NCBI GenBank assembly: GCA_937920555.1
Contig: CAKZTM010000098.1
Location: 1 to 57,375, forward strand
Length of the DNA: 57,375 bases
Reading direction: 5' to 3'
DNA from: an uncultured Paracoccaceae bacterium
GTDB taxonomy: Bacteria; Pseudomonadota; Alphaproteobacteria; Rhodobacterales; Rhodobacteraceae
Below, piece by piece: positions 45,778 to 54,860 of this stretch. The position numbers and the translations under genes are program-made. Position 1 is the stretch's first letter. Every line of letters starts with the position of its first letter. The notes under the pieces are model-generated. The model was given only the letters and a program-made list of their open reading frames with translations. It searched no databases and was not told the origin of the DNA.

Positions 45778-46977
45778 ATGCGACAAGGTACGGTCATATC
45801 GGGTTCGGCCCATCTGATCTTCGTTCTGGCGGCCATCGTGGGCTTGCCGGATTTTTCGGATGACGCGGAGATCCAACCGGCGCGGGTAACCGATGTGTCG
45901 ATTGTATCTTTGAGCGACTTTCAGGTGGCCCGCTCGTCGGCACCAGCCGAACCGGAGACCCCTGATCTGGCGTTGAGTGCGCCCCAAGAGCAGGCCCCGG
46001 ACACCACCACGCCGGACACAGAAACAGCGCCAAAATCCGTGGAGACACCCAAGCCGGACGCGCCCGATACGGGGCAGGCCCCTGACATAAGCACGCTTGA
46101 TGTGGTGTCCCCGCAGGTTTCGGTGGATATCGACAGCCCCTTTGGTGCGGATGATGCATCGCCTTTGGGCTTGGACACGCCGTTGCCGGAGGCGCCCGCG
46201 CAAGACGGGTCGATCAATTCAAACAATTTGGCTTTGCTGGCGCCTGAGACGCCGAATTTGGCGCCGCGCATTGACACATCGGCAGCTCCAAAGCCGCCCA
46301 AGCCTGCGCCGGAAGCCCCAGTTGAGACGCCATCCGTGACACCTGAGCCAGCGCCTGACCCCGAGCCCGAGCCGGTTCCCGTCGAGGAGCCGGCAGCGCC
46401 CCAAGAGGCCACAACGGAGATCACCCCGGACGCGGTGGAGCAGGAGCGGCCCACCACGCCAAAGGCTGCGGCCCGTCCGCGAGGGCGACCTGCCAATTTG
46501 GTTGCGGACAATGAGCGCAAGAAGAAAGAGGCCGAAGAGATTGCAGCGGCTCTGGCCGCCGCGTCGGCAGCTCAAAGCGAGGAGCCTGCTCCGACGCAAA
46601 CTGCCGCGACCCCGGCCCCGGAGACGCCTGCGGAGACCGGATCGCGTTTGGGGCAGGATTTCAACTCGGCGGAGGCTCAGGCCATTGGCGATGTGATCGG
46701 GAAGTCGTGGAACAAAACGCTGATTGAGGGTAAAGATCAGTATGAGCGTTTGGTGGTCACGGTGCGGGTCAAGATGAATGCCGATGGCAAGGTCGTGGGG
46801 GCCGTGGAGCCGGTTACACCGCGTTCGCCAAATGGTGATTTCAAGGTTGCGTTTGAGGCGGCCCGGCGCGCGGTTTTGCGCGCTCAGCCGATCCCGCTTC
46901 CACAAGACAAATTCCGCGACGGTGACTTTTTGGAAATTCGTTTCGATCCGGGGCGGTCGGCAATTTCCCTGCAATGA
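45778..46977 (+). CDS. tolA: Tol-Pal system protein TolA (unusual Pro-rich linker)
   Basis: 399 residues. One N-terminal membrane helix (about 7-23) is followed by a very long Pro/Ala/Glu/Thr-rich region (about 50-235), a short charged helix (ERKKKEAEEIAAALAAASAAQ, about 243-263), another Pro/Ala stretch and a C-terminal TonB/TolA domain (VIGKSWNKTLIEGKDQYERLVV to FLEIRFDPG). In E. coli the middle is a ~200-residue Lys/Ala/Glu helix; here most of it is replaced by an extended acidic Pro-rich linker. Identification rests on its position between tolR and tolB and on the C-terminal domain. Confidence 0.88.
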   Translation: MRQGTVISGSAHLIFVLAAIVGLPDFSDDAEIQPARVTDVSIVSLSDFQVARSSAPAEPETPDLALSAPQEQAPDTTTPDTETAPKSVETPKPDAPDTGQAPDISTLDVVSPQVSVDIDSPFGADDASPLGLDTPLPEAPAQDGSINSNNLALLAPETPNLAPRIDTSAAPKPPKPAPEAPVETPSVTPEPAPDPEPEPVPVEEPAAPQEATTEITPDAVEQERPTTPKAAARPRGRPANLVADNERKKKEAEEIAAALAAASAAQSEEPAPTQTAATPAPETPAETGSRLGQDFNSAEAQAIGDVIGKSWNKTLIEGKDQYERLVVTVRVKMNADGKVVGAVEPVTPRSPNGDFKVAFEAARRAVLRAQPIPLPQDKFRDGDFLEIRFDPGRSAISLQ

Positions 46978-46995
46978 TAAAAGAGGGTGCGTGAT

Positions 46996-48321
46996 ATGAG
47001 ACAGAGACTTTTGGTGCTTTTGATAGCACTTCTTGTGTGGCCTGCCATTGTGGTTGCCCAATCGGCGCCCAAGACGTTCAAGGTGGATGTGGTTGGCGGG
47101 ATTGTTGAGCCGCTTCCATTTGCGGCGCCGACATTTCTGGCGGACAATCAGGCCGCAGTTCAGGTGGCCGCTGACATCACGCAAGTGTTGAAAGATGACC
47201 TCGTCAACACCGGTCTGTTTCGCGCAATCCCCGAAGATGCGTTCATTTCCACCATTTCCAGTTTCAATGCGCAGCCCGCATATGCGGACTGGAAGGCGAT
47301 TAATGCGCAAGCGTTGTTGGTGGGTAGTGCGTCCATCAATGGCGACAATCAGTTGGTGCTGAAATTCCGCCTTTGGGACGTGTTCGCGCAAGCCCCATTG
47401 GGCGATGGTTTGCAGTTTGCGGGTTCGGTCAACTCGTGGCGGCGTATGGCTCATAAAGTGGCGGATGCGGTTTACACGCGATTGACCGGCGAGGATGGCT
47501 ATTTCGACAGCCGGGTCGTTTTTGTGTCGGAATCCGGTCCCAAGGATCAGCGGATAAAACGTCTGGCGGTGATGGATCAGGACGGGGCCAATGCACGGTT
47601 TTTGACCGATGGTGGCTCGATTGTGCTTGCACCGCGATTTTCGCCAAATTCGCGTGAAGTGCTGTTCACCAGCTATCAAAGCGGCACCCCGCAGGTCAAT
47701 TTGATGAATGTGGATAGCGGCTCTGTGCGCTCTTTGGGCGGGCTTGAGGGTATGAGTTTTGCGCCGCGTTTCTCCCCCGATGGAGGCCGCGTGGTGCTAT
47801 CGCAATCCCAAGGCGGCAACACCGATATTTATGTGTTGGAGCTGTCATCGGGCACGCGCACGAGGCTTACCAACAATCCCGGCATCGACACGGCTCCGTC
47901 GTTTTCCCCCGATGGCTCTCAGATCGTGTTTGAAAGCGACAGAGGCGGCTCCCAGCAGATTTACGTGATGCCCGCAGGCGGCGGTGAGGCTAAGCGGATC
48001 AGCTTTGGCAAGGGGCGTTACGGCACGCCGGTTTGGTCGCCGCGCGGGGATATGGTGGCGTTTACCAAGCTCAGCGGCGGGCGGTTTCATATCGGCGTGA
48101 TGCGTCTGGATGGCAGCCAAGAGCGGCTTTTGACGGCCAGTTTCCTTGATGAAGGTCCAACCTGGGCCCCCAATGGCCGGGTGTTGATGTTTTTCCGGGA
48201 AAGCCGGGGCGCCAATGGGGCCCCGCAGCTCTTTACGGTTGATGTCTCGGGCCGCAATTTGCGCCGGGTGCCCACGCCGGAAAATGCGTCCGATCCTGCG
48301 TGGTCTGGTCTGCTTCAATAA
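46996..48321 (+). CDS. tolB: Tol-Pal system beta-propeller protein TolB
   Basis: 441 residues from the ATG at 46996 (AAGAGGG upstream), with a signal peptide ending VVAQSA. An N-terminal domain precedes six WD40-like blades, each with the PxFSPDGxxV/I-x-F pattern ([45 protein letters not shown]). In the periplasm it cycles between Pal, TolA and partners during envelope constriction. The pal gene is not found downstream; fnrL follows instead. Confidence 0.95.
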   Translation: MRQRLLVLLIALLVWPAIVVAQSAPKTFKVDVVGGIVEPLPFAAPTFLADNQAAVQVAADITQVLKDDLVNTGLFRAIPEDAFISTISSFNAQPAYADWKAINAQALLVGSASINGDNQLVLKFRLWDVFAQAPLGDGLQFAGSVNSWRRMAHKVADAVYTRLTGEDGYFDSRVVFVSESGPKDQRIKRLAVMDQDGANARFLTDGGSIVLAPRFSPNSREVLFTSYQSGTPQVNLMNVDSGSVRSLGGLEGMSFAPRFSPDGGRVVLSQSQGGNTDIYVLELSSGTRTRLTNNPGIDTAPSFSPDGSQIVFESDRGGSQQIYVMPAGGGEAKRISFGKGRYGTPVWSPRGDMVAFTKLSGGRFHIGVMRLDGSQERLLTASFLDEGPTWAPNGRVLMFFRESRGANGAPQLFTVDVSGRNLRRVPTPENASDPAWSGLLQ

Positions 48322-48426
48322 ACTGCGGTGTTTGTGCTGCGTCCGGGTGTGGCCAGCAAGCGCCCATGAACCGGCGGGCCGCGTGTGCGGCCTTGCCTTC
48401 GGGGCAGGATGTGGCATTTTCGGGCT

Positions 48427-49167
48427 ATGACAGAATTATTCTCACCAAAAGAACTGCTGCGCTGTGCTGATTGCCCCATTCGCAAACGGGCGGTATGCGC
48501 CTATTGTGAGCCTGCGGAGCTGGCAGATCTGGACGCAATCAAGTCCTACAAAACCTTTGCTGCCGGCGAGACTATGGTGTGGTCCGGCGATGTGGTCAGC
48601 CATTTCTCCTCGATCGTGTCCGGTGTCGCGACTTTGTCCCAAACGCTTGATGACGGGCGACGTCAAATGGTCGGTCTGCTGTTGCCATCAGACTTTATCG
48701 GGCGGCCCGGCCGTGGCCAGATCACCTTTGATGTAGAGGCCAAGACCGAGGTGACGGTGTGCCGGTTCGAGTGCAGGCCGTTTGAGGTTCTATTGGGCAA
48801 AATACCGCATTTGCGCGAACGTCTGTTGGATATGACCATGGATGATCTGGATGCGGCGCGCGAATGGATGTTGGTGCTGGGCCGTAAAACCGCTCGTGAA
48901 AAGATCGCCAGTTTTCTGGCCATTGTGGCGCGTCGCGTGCTCAGCGTTGAGGGTGCCATGCCGGAGCGTGATCTGGAGTTCGATGTCATGCTCACCCGCG
49001 AGGCCATGGCCGATTATCTGGGCCTGACCCTTGAGACCGTGAGCCGCCAAATGAATGCGCTCAAAAAGGATGGTGTGATTGTGTTGGAGAAAAAGCGCGC
49101 CATCAAGGTGCCCGTTTTCTCTCGTTTAGTGGCGGAAACCGGGGACGACACTGGGTTTTCATTTTAA
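48427..49167 (+). CDS. fnrL: FnrL, oxygen-sensing Crp/Fnr-family regulator
   Basis: 246 residues from the ATG at 48427. Cluster ligands are probably Cys13, Cys16 and Cys24 (or Cys27) in CADCPIRKRAVCAYC, plus a central Cys in VTVCRFECRPFE. A cyclic-nucleotide-binding fold and a dimer helix follow, then the helix-turn-helix MADYLGLTLETVSRQMNALKKDGVI with the E-x2-S-R recognition pattern for TTGAT/TTGAC half-sites. Without oxygen the [4Fe-4S] form activates genes for low-oxygen growth. FNR-type boxes precede ccoN and ccoG. Confidence 0.93.
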   Translation: MTELFSPKELLRCADCPIRKRAVCAYCEPAELADLDAIKSYKTFAAGETMVWSGDVVSHFSSIVSGVATLSQTLDDGRRQMVGLLLPSDFIGRPGRGQITFDVEAKTEVTVCRFECRPFEVLLGKIPHLRERLLDMTMDDLDAAREWMLVLGRKTAREKIASFLAIVARRVLSVEGAMPERDLEFDVMLTREAMADYLGLTLETVSRQMNALKKDGVIVLEKKRAIKVPVFSRLVAETGDDTGFSF

Positions 49168-49189
49168 GCGCCTTGTGGTCGCGCGTCAT

Positions 49190-49203
49190 TTGACACAGAT
49201 CAA
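49190..49203. promoter_or_regulatory. FNR/FnrL box upstream of ccoN
   Basis: TTGAC-ACAG-ATCAA fits the FnrL consensus (TTGAT/C-N4-A/GTCAA) and lies 62 bp upstream of the ccoN ATG, just after the fnrL stop codon. Confidence 0.85.
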
Positions 49204-49265
49204 AGACGACTAAGCGCGTGATCTTTACTGCTACCCGGGAACGGGACGAATAGCAGGTTTTCATC

Positions 49266-50858
49266 ATGAGCGTTATCAAGACCATTTTGTGCGGTTTTCT
49301 GACCGTATTTGCGGCTATGGCCGCGAATTTTGGACATGACTGGGCCTACACGGTTCATGCGCTGATTATCATGCTCATCGCTTTTGGCATGTTCGTGTAC
49401 CAGCTTCGCAATATCGGCGAGCCGCGCGGGCCGGTGGTTACTTCGGGTTATCACGATGATGTGGTGCGGTTGGGGGTGATCGCCACCGCGTTTTGGGGGA
49501 TTGTTGGGTTTTTGGTGGGCGTTTACATCGCCTTCCAGCTGGCCTTTCCGGTGCTCAACTGGGATCTTCCCTTCACGACATTTGGACGGTTGCGCCCGCT
49601 TCACACCTCGGCGGTGATTTTCGCTTTTGGCGGTAATGCGTTGATTTGCACGTCTTTCTACATTGTCCAGCGGACCTCGGCGGCACGGCTTTGGGGCGGC
49701 AATCTGCGTTGGTTTGTGTTTTGGGGCTATCAGCTTTTCATTGTGTTGGCGGCCACCGGTTATCTTTTGGGCGCCACCCAATCCAAAGAATATGCGGAGC
49801 CTGAATGGTATGTGGATATTTGGCTGACCCTTGTTTGGGTGGCCTATCTGGCGGTGTTTTTAGGGACGATCCTCAAGCGCAAAGAGCCGCATATCTATGT
49901 GGCCAACTGGTTCTTTTTGTCGTTCATCGTCACCGTGGCGATGCTGCATATCGTCAACAACCTCAGCCTGCCTGTGTCGATCTTCGGGTCCAAATCGGTG
50001 CAGCTGTTCGCGGGCGTCCAAGATGCGCTGACACAGTGGTGGTACGGTCATAACGCGGTGGGCTTTTTTCTGACGGCGGGCTTTTTGGGGATGATGTATT
50101 ACTTTGTGCCCAAACAGGCGCAAAAGCCTGTGTATTCTTACAAGCTCTCGATCATCCATTTCTGGTCGCTGATTTTCCTCTACATTTGGGCCGGACCGCA
50201 CCACCTGCATTACACGGCTTTGCCAGATTGGGCGCAGACGCTCGGCATGGTGTTTTCGATCATGTTGTGGATGCCCTCATGGGGCGGCATGATCAACGGT
50301 CTGATGACCTTGTCGGGGGCTTGGGACAAGCTGCGCACCGATCCCATTTTGCGGATGATGGTGATCTCTCTGGCGTTTTACGGCATGTCCACCTTTGAGG
50401 GGCCGATGATGTCCATCAAGGTTGTGAACTCGTTGAGCCATTACACCGACTGGACCATTGGTCATGTGCATTCCGGTGCGCTTGGTTGGAACGGGATGAT
50501 CACCTTTGGCGCGCTTTACTTCCTTGTGCCGCGCTTGTGGAACCGCGAGCGGCTCTATTCGCTGAGCATGGTCAACTGGCACTTTTGGCTGGCCACAATC
50601 GGTATCGTTTTTTACGCGGCCTCCATGTGGGTCACCGGGATTATGGAAGGATTGATGTGGCGCGAAGTTGATGCCCAAGGCTTCTTGGTCAATTCCTTCG
50701 CGGACACTGTGCGCGCCAAATTCCCCATGTATGTGGTGCGCGGGCTGGGCGGGGTTCTGTATCTGGCCGGTGCGATCATCATGTGTGTGAACCTGTGGCT
50801 GACCGCCACGGGGGCCGCGGAGCGCAAATCGGCACCTGTTGCCGTACCGGCAGAATAA
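49266..50858 (+). CDS. ccoN: cbb3-type cytochrome c oxidase subunit I
   Basis: 530 residues, a 12-helix haem-copper oxidase core. Candidate haem b ligand is in [18 protein letters not shown], the copper ligands in [18 protein letters not shown] and in [14 protein letters not shown], and haem ligands in [17 protein letters not shown]. It reduces oxygen to water with high affinity and pumps protons. It heads ccoNOQP and is preceded by an FNR box, so it should be induced when oxygen is low. Confidence 0.97.
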   Translation: MSVIKTILCGFLTVFAAMAANFGHDWAYTVHALIIMLIAFGMFVYQLRNIGEPRGPVVTSGYHDDVVRLGVIATAFWGIVGFLVGVYIAFQLAFPVLNWDLPFTTFGRLRPLHTSAVIFAFGGNALICTSFYIVQRTSAARLWGGNLRWFVFWGYQLFIVLAATGYLLGATQSKEYAEPEWYVDIWLTLVWVAYLAVFLGTILKRKEPHIYVANWFFLSFIVTVAMLHIVNNLSLPVSIFGSKSVQLFAGVQDALTQWWYGHNAVGFFLTAGFLGMMYYFVPKQAQKPVYSYKLSIIHFWSLIFLYIWAGPHHLHYTALPDWAQTLGMVFSIMLWMPSWGGMINGLMTLSGAWDKLRTDPILRMMVISLAFYGMSTFEGPMMSIKVVNSLSHYTDWTIGHVHSGALGWNGMITFGALYFLVPRLWNRERLYSLSMVNWHFWLATIGIVFYAASMWVTGIMEGLMWREVDAQGFLVNSFADTVRAKFPMYVVRGLGGVLYLAGAIIMCVNLWLTATGAAERKSAPVAVPAE

Positions 50859-50869
50859 GGAGCACGCCC

Positions 50870-51595
50870 ATGTCATTTTTGAGACATCACAAGAAGATCG
50901 AAGTGAATGCGACGCTGCTGTTGGTTCTGAGCCTCGTGGTGGTGAGCATCGGCGGGATCGTGGAGATTGCCCCTTTGTTTTATCTGGAGAACACCATCGA
51001 GAAGGTGAAAGGCATGCGCCCCTATTCGCCCTTGGAGCTGGCGGGACGCAATATTTATGTCCGCGAGGGGTGTTATGTGTGCCACTCCCAGATGATCCGC
51101 CCGCTTCGCGATGAGGTGGAGCGTTACGGTCATTATTCTTTGGCGGTTGAGTCCATTTATGATCATCCGTTTCAATGGGGCTCGAAGCGCACCGGGCCGG
51201 ATTTGGCCCGTGTCGGCGGGCGTTATTCTGATGAGTGGCATGTGGATCACCTGCGCAATCCGCGCGATGTGGTTCCCGAAAGCATCATGCCCAAATACGG
51301 CTTTATGCTGAACAAGACGTTGGACGGGGCGCATATTGAAGCGGTGTTGGTGGCGAACTCTCGGGTTGGTGTGCCTTATACCGAAGAGATGATTGCCAAC
51401 GCGGCCAGAGACTTTGCCGTGCAGGTTGATCCTGATGGCGATTGGGAAGAGATGCAGGCGCGCTATCCGGGCGCTCAGGTGCGCAATTTTGACGGGCAGC
51501 CTGAGCTGACGGAAATGGATGCGTTAGTCGCCTACTTGCAGATGCTTGGAACCTTGGTCGACTTTTCGACCTTCACCCCTGAAGCCAGCCGTTAA
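50870..51595 (+). CDS. ccoO: cbb3 oxidase mono-haem cytochrome c subunit
   Basis: 241 residues from the ATG at 50870 (AAGGAG upstream). One N-terminal membrane anchor (about 12-36) and a periplasmic cytochrome c domain with haem motif CYVCHS near residue 65; [20 protein letters not shown] follows, typical of CcoO. A Met axial ligand is probable in [11 protein letters not shown]. It relays electrons from CcoP to CcoN. Confidence 0.96.
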   Translation: MSFLRHHKKIEVNATLLLVLSLVVVSIGGIVEIAPLFYLENTIEKVKGMRPYSPLELAGRNIYVREGCYVCHSQMIRPLRDEVERYGHYSLAVESIYDHPFQWGSKRTGPDLARVGGRYSDEWHVDHLRNPRDVVPESIMPKYGFMLNKTLDGAHIEAVLVANSRVGVPYTEEMIANAARDFAVQVDPDGDWEEMQARYPGAQVRNFDGQPELTEMDALVAYLQMLGTLVDFSTFTPEASR

Positions 51596-51607
51596 CGGGA
51601 GGATACC

Positions 51608-51829
51608 ATGGATACCTATTCCATATTCAGAGAATTCGCCGACAGTTGGGGGCTACTGGGGATGATGCTGTTCTTTTGTGGCGCGGTTTTGATGGTGTTT
51701 CGCCCCGGCGCCAAGCAGCTCCACCGGGAGGCAGCGTCGATCCCTTTGCGCGATGACCACTTGGAGCGGTGCGCCAATTCTTGTGCCGAATGTGTTTGCC
51801 CTGAAGGTCAAAGCGAGGTGGGATCATGA
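51608..51829 (+). CDS. ccoQ: cbb3 oxidase small subunit CcoQ
   Basis: 73 residues: one membrane helix (about 15-33, GLLGMMLFFCGAVLMVFRPG) followed by a polar tail. The tail has three Cys (CANSCAECVC), more than usual for this small subunit, which helps stabilise the oxidase. It overlaps ccoP by four bases. Confidence 0.9.
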   Translation: MDTYSIFREFADSWGLLGMMLFFCGAVLMVFRPGAKQLHREAASIPLRDDHLERCANSCAECVCPEGQSEVGS

Positions 51830-52686
51830 GAAAGCCAAAGCTGAGTGACGAAGATTATCCGACCACAGGCCATGAATGGGACGGCATTCGCGAATATGAC
51901 AAGCCCATGCCGCGGTGGTGGTTATGGACCTTCTATGCCACCATTTTATTTGCGTTGGTATATGTGGTGTTTTACCCGGCGATCCCTTTGGTCAATGGCG
52001 CTACGCCGGGTGTTTTGGGCTGGTCCACACGGGCGGATCTAGCCGCCGAGGTTGAGGCCGTCTCCCTGCGCAATGCCGATATTGACCAGCGCTTGCTCGA
52101 CACGCCGATTGGGGATTTGGGCGCGGATCCTGACTTGACCCGCTATGCCACGGCGGGCGGGGCGGCGGTGTTTCGCACCTATTGTTCGCAATGCCACGGG
52201 GCGGGGGCGCAGGGGGCCAAGGGCTATCCGAACCTGCAAGATGATGACTGGTTGTGGGGCGGCGATCTTGAGGCCATCGTTCTGACCTTGAAACACGGCA
52301 TACGTGATGACGGCGACGATGATACGCGCTTCTCGCAAATGCCCGCCTTCGGAGACATTCTGGAGACCGGCGAGATTGATGCGCTGACCCAGTATGTTTT
52401 GTCCCTATCCGGGCAGGATCACGACGCGGATTTGGCCGCCGCAGGTCCTGTGCTGTTTGAGGAGAACTGCGCCAGTTGCCATGGTGAGACGGGCTTGGGC
52501 GAGCGCGAACAGGGCGCCCCCAATCTGACCGATGCTATCTGGCTGTTTGGTGGTGATGCGGAGACGATCGGCCACACGATTACCTTTAGCCGCTACGGTA
52601 TGATGCCCGCTTGGAACACGCGGATCAGTGAGGCTCAGATCAAGCAGGTGGCATTTTACGTGCACCAGCTTGGCGGCGGCGAATAG
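51826..52686 (+). CDS. ccoP: cbb3 oxidase di-haem cytochrome c subunit
   Basis: 286 residues. The N-terminus HEWDGIREYDKPMPRWWLW is a CcoP signature, followed by a membrane helix (about 31-53). Two haem c motifs are CSQCHG near residue 120 and CASCHG near residue 215. It takes electrons from soluble or membrane cytochrome c. It ends the ccoNOQP operon, with a strong terminator 43 bp downstream. Confidence 0.96.
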   Translation: MRKPKLSDEDYPTTGHEWDGIREYDKPMPRWWLWTFYATILFALVYVVFYPAIPLVNGATPGVLGWSTRADLAAEVEAVSLRNADIDQRLLDTPIGDLGADPDLTRYATAGGAAVFRTYCSQCHGAGAQGAKGYPNLQDDDWLWGGDLEAIVLTLKHGIRDDGDDDTRFSQMPAFGDILETGEIDALTQYVLSLSGQDHDADLAAAGPVLFEENCASCHGETGLGEREQGAPNLTDAIWLFGGDAETIGHTITFSRYGMMPAWNTRISEAQIKQVAFYVHQLGGGE

Positions 52687-52728
52687 GTTTCCCAGACCTG
52701 GTCTTAAACCCTTCTTGTCGGGAAACCT

Positions 52729-52772
52729 CGCACCAGCCACGTCCTGTTCAGATCTGGCTGGTGCGGCTTTTT
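52729..52772 (+). terminator. Rho-independent terminator of ccoNOQP
   Basis: CGCACCAGCCA (52729-52739) and TGGCTGGTGCG (52755-52765) form a perfect 11-bp stem, followed by GCTTTTT. It separates the ccoNOQP and ccoGHIS transcripts. Confidence 0.9.
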
Positions 52773-52833
52773 GGGGGTGGCAAATTTTCGGTGAAATTTT
52801 GGCGTAAGAGTTTGAATTGGCGACATAAATCAA

Positions 52834-52860
52834 CTCTACTCTATTAATGGAGTAATTTGG
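52834..52860. promoter_or_regulatory. Shared 20-bp palindrome, copy C (ccoG)
   Basis: CTACTCTATTAATGGAGTAA (52836-52855) keeps the ACTC/GAGT arms but has TTAA at the centre, and is followed by TTTGG. It aligns without gaps with 27129-27148 and 18014-18033. It lies 38 bp upstream of the FNR box and about 110 bp upstream of ccoG. Confidence 0.55.
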
Positions 52861-52892
52861 TCGCATCACCGGCTGCGTCTTGTTTGTGCGGG

Positions 52893-52906
52893 TTGATCTG
52901 AATCAA
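52893..52906. promoter_or_regulatory. FNR/FnrL box upstream of ccoG
   Basis: TTGAT-CTGA-ATCAA is a perfect FNR palindrome 59 bp upstream of the ccoG ATG, indicating that the assembly operon is under the same oxygen control as ccoNOQP. Confidence 0.92.
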
Positions 52907-52965
52907 AGACCAAGCCGGTCAAACATGATGAATATGGCGTCGAACAGGACAAGATAGGTCACATC

Positions 52966-54387
52966 ATGACTGACCAAATTACAGAACCTCCTCGGCTTTT
53001 TGAGGCGCGCGAGCCGGTGTTTCCGCAACGGATCTCAGGCTGGTACCGCCGCCTGAAATGGCGGATCATGTTGGGGACCCTGGCCATCTATTATCTCACC
53101 CCGTGGATCCGCTGGGACCGCGGTGCAAACCTGCCCGATCAGGCGGTGTTGATCGATCTGGCCCATGCGCGGTTTTACTTTTTCTGGATCGAGATTTGGC
53201 CCCATGAGTTTTATGTGGTGGCCGGGCTGTTGATCATGGCGGGTTTGGGTCTCTTTCTGTTCACGGCGGCTTTGGGGCGTGTGTGGTGCGGATACGCTTG
53301 CCCGCAAACTGTCTGGACCGATCTTTTCATTCTTGTCGAGCGTTGGGTGGAAGGCGACCGTAACGCACGTATCCGGCTGTTGCGTTCCCCTTGGACCCTG
53401 CGTACGGCGCGTCTCAGGGCGACCAAGTGGACGCTTTGGTTGCTGATCGCCTTGGCTACCGGCGGGGCATGGGTGTTTTACTTCGCAGATGCCCCGACGC
53501 TGCTGGCCGATCTTGTCACCTTTCGCGCGCCTTTTGTGGCCTACGCGACCATCGGCGTTCTGACGGCAACAACCTTTGTCTTTGGCGGCTTTCTGCGCGA
53601 GCAGGTGTGTACCTACATGTGTCCATGGCCCCGCATTCAGGCCGCCATGATGGATGAGGACAGCCTGACCGTTGCCTACCGCGATTGGCGCGGCGAGCCA
53701 CGCGGCAAGAAGCACGAGAACACCAGCGGTGATTGCATCGATTGCATGGCCTGCGTGAATGTATGCCCGCAAGGGATCGACATTCGTGATGGTCAGCAGG
53801 TGGAATGCATCACCTGTGCCCTGTGCATCGACGCGTGTGACACCATGATGGAGAAGATCGGCAAGCCGCGCGGATTGATCGATTACGTGGCTCTGTCCGA
53901 TGAGCCGTTGGAGCGCGCAGGTCACCCCCCCCGGTCCATTTGGAGCCATGTGCTGCGCTTGCGCAATTTCATCTATTTCGGGCTTTGGACAGGCATTGGT
54001 GCGATGCTGGTGGTGGCTTTGTTCATCCGTTCGGATTTTTCGCTGGCTGTGACCCCGGATCGCAATCCGCAATTCGTAAAACTCTCGGACGGGACAATTC
54101 GCAATGCCTACACGCTCAAAATCAACAATCAGACCGGCTTTGCGCGGGATTTTCACATTTCGATCAAAACCGACGAGCCTTTGCGTGTCGATCTGGAAGG
54201 CACGGCTGAGTTGAACGTGACGGTTCCGCCTGATGGTGTCTTGAACACCCGCGTCTATATTTTTGCCAAGCCGGAATTTGAGGCCAACCGGGCCGAGACA
54301 ACGCCGGTTCGGTTCTGGGTCGAGGAAAGGGCGGAGGCAGGCGCGCGAACCCATGCGGACACGGTTTTCACAGGAGATACGCAATGA
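52966..54387 (+). CDS. ccoG: cbb3 oxidase assembly protein CcoG (membrane iron-sulfur protein)
   Basis: 473 residues with about five membrane helices and two ferredoxin-like [4Fe-4S] motifs: CIDCMACVNVCPQGID and CITCALCIDACD, plus membrane-proximal CGYACPQTVW and CTYMCPWPRIQ. The C-terminal ~120 residues form an Ig-like periplasmic domain. In related bacteria CcoG (RdxA/FixG) reduces copper during oxidase assembly. It begins ccoGHIS; an ATGA overlap joins it to ccoH. Confidence 0.95.
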   Translation: MTDQITEPPRLFEAREPVFPQRISGWYRRLKWRIMLGTLAIYYLTPWIRWDRGANLPDQAVLIDLAHARFYFFWIEIWPHEFYVVAGLLIMAGLGLFLFTAALGRVWCGYACPQTVWTDLFILVERWVEGDRNARIRLLRSPWTLRTARLRATKWTLWLLIALATGGAWVFYFADAPTLLADLVTFRAPFVAYATIGVLTATTFVFGGFLREQVCTYMCPWPRIQAAMMDEDSLTVAYRDWRGEPRGKKHENTSGDCIDCMACVNVCPQGIDIRDGQQVECITCALCIDACDTMMEKIGKPRGLIDYVALSDEPLERAGHPPRSIWSHVLRLRNFIYFGLWTGIGAMLVVALFIRSDFSLAVTPDRNPQFVKLSDGTIRNAYTLKINNQTGFARDFHISIKTDEPLRVDLEGTAELNVTVPPDGVLNTRVYIFAKPEFEANRAETTPVRFWVEERAEAGARTHADTVFTGDTQ

Positions 54388-54860
54388 GCCAGATCGTCTC
54401 GGACAAGCCTTTGACGGGCCGCAAGGTGGCTTTGATTTTCATTGGCTGTTTTGCCACGATCATTGCCGCAAACATGGCTTTGGTTTGGTCAGCGGTGGGC
54501 ACATTCCCCGGGCTGGAGACCCGCAAGCCTTATGTGGAAAGCATGCGTTTTGAGGGCCTGCGGGATGCACAAATTGCGCTGGGGTGGCGCAGCCAGATTG
54601 ACTACAATGCGGGCCGGATCGCTGTGGCGCTGACCGACGAAAGCGGAGCGCCCGTGCGGGCCGCGCAGGTGATGTTTCGGGTTGGGCTGGCCACATCTGA
54701 TGGGGCGGATCATGTGATTGCCGCGGATTTCGATGGCCGGGTTTATGTGGCCAAGGACCATCTGGTGGCGGGCAATTGGCAGGTGGTTGTCACCGCCAGA
54801 TCCAACGATGGAACCCGGTTCAGGCGCACGCTGCCGCTGATCGTGGGCGGTGGATTATGA
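54384..54860 (+). CDS. ccoH: cbb3 oxidase assembly protein CcoH (FixH)
   Basis: 158 residues. One N-terminal membrane helix (about 13-34, ending SAVGTFPGLET) and a periplasmic domain with the family pattern YVESMRFE...LGWRSQIDYNAGRIAV. FixH/CcoH associates with the oxidase during assembly and in the mature complex. It overlaps ccoG and ccoI by four bases each. Confidence 0.93.
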   Translation: MSQIVSDKPLTGRKVALIFIGCFATIIAANMALVWSAVGTFPGLETRKPYVESMRFEGLRDAQIALGWRSQIDYNAGRIAVALTDESGAPVRAAQVMFRVGLATSDGADHVIAADFDGRVYVAKDHLVAGNWQVVVTARSNDGTRFRRTLPLIVGGGL

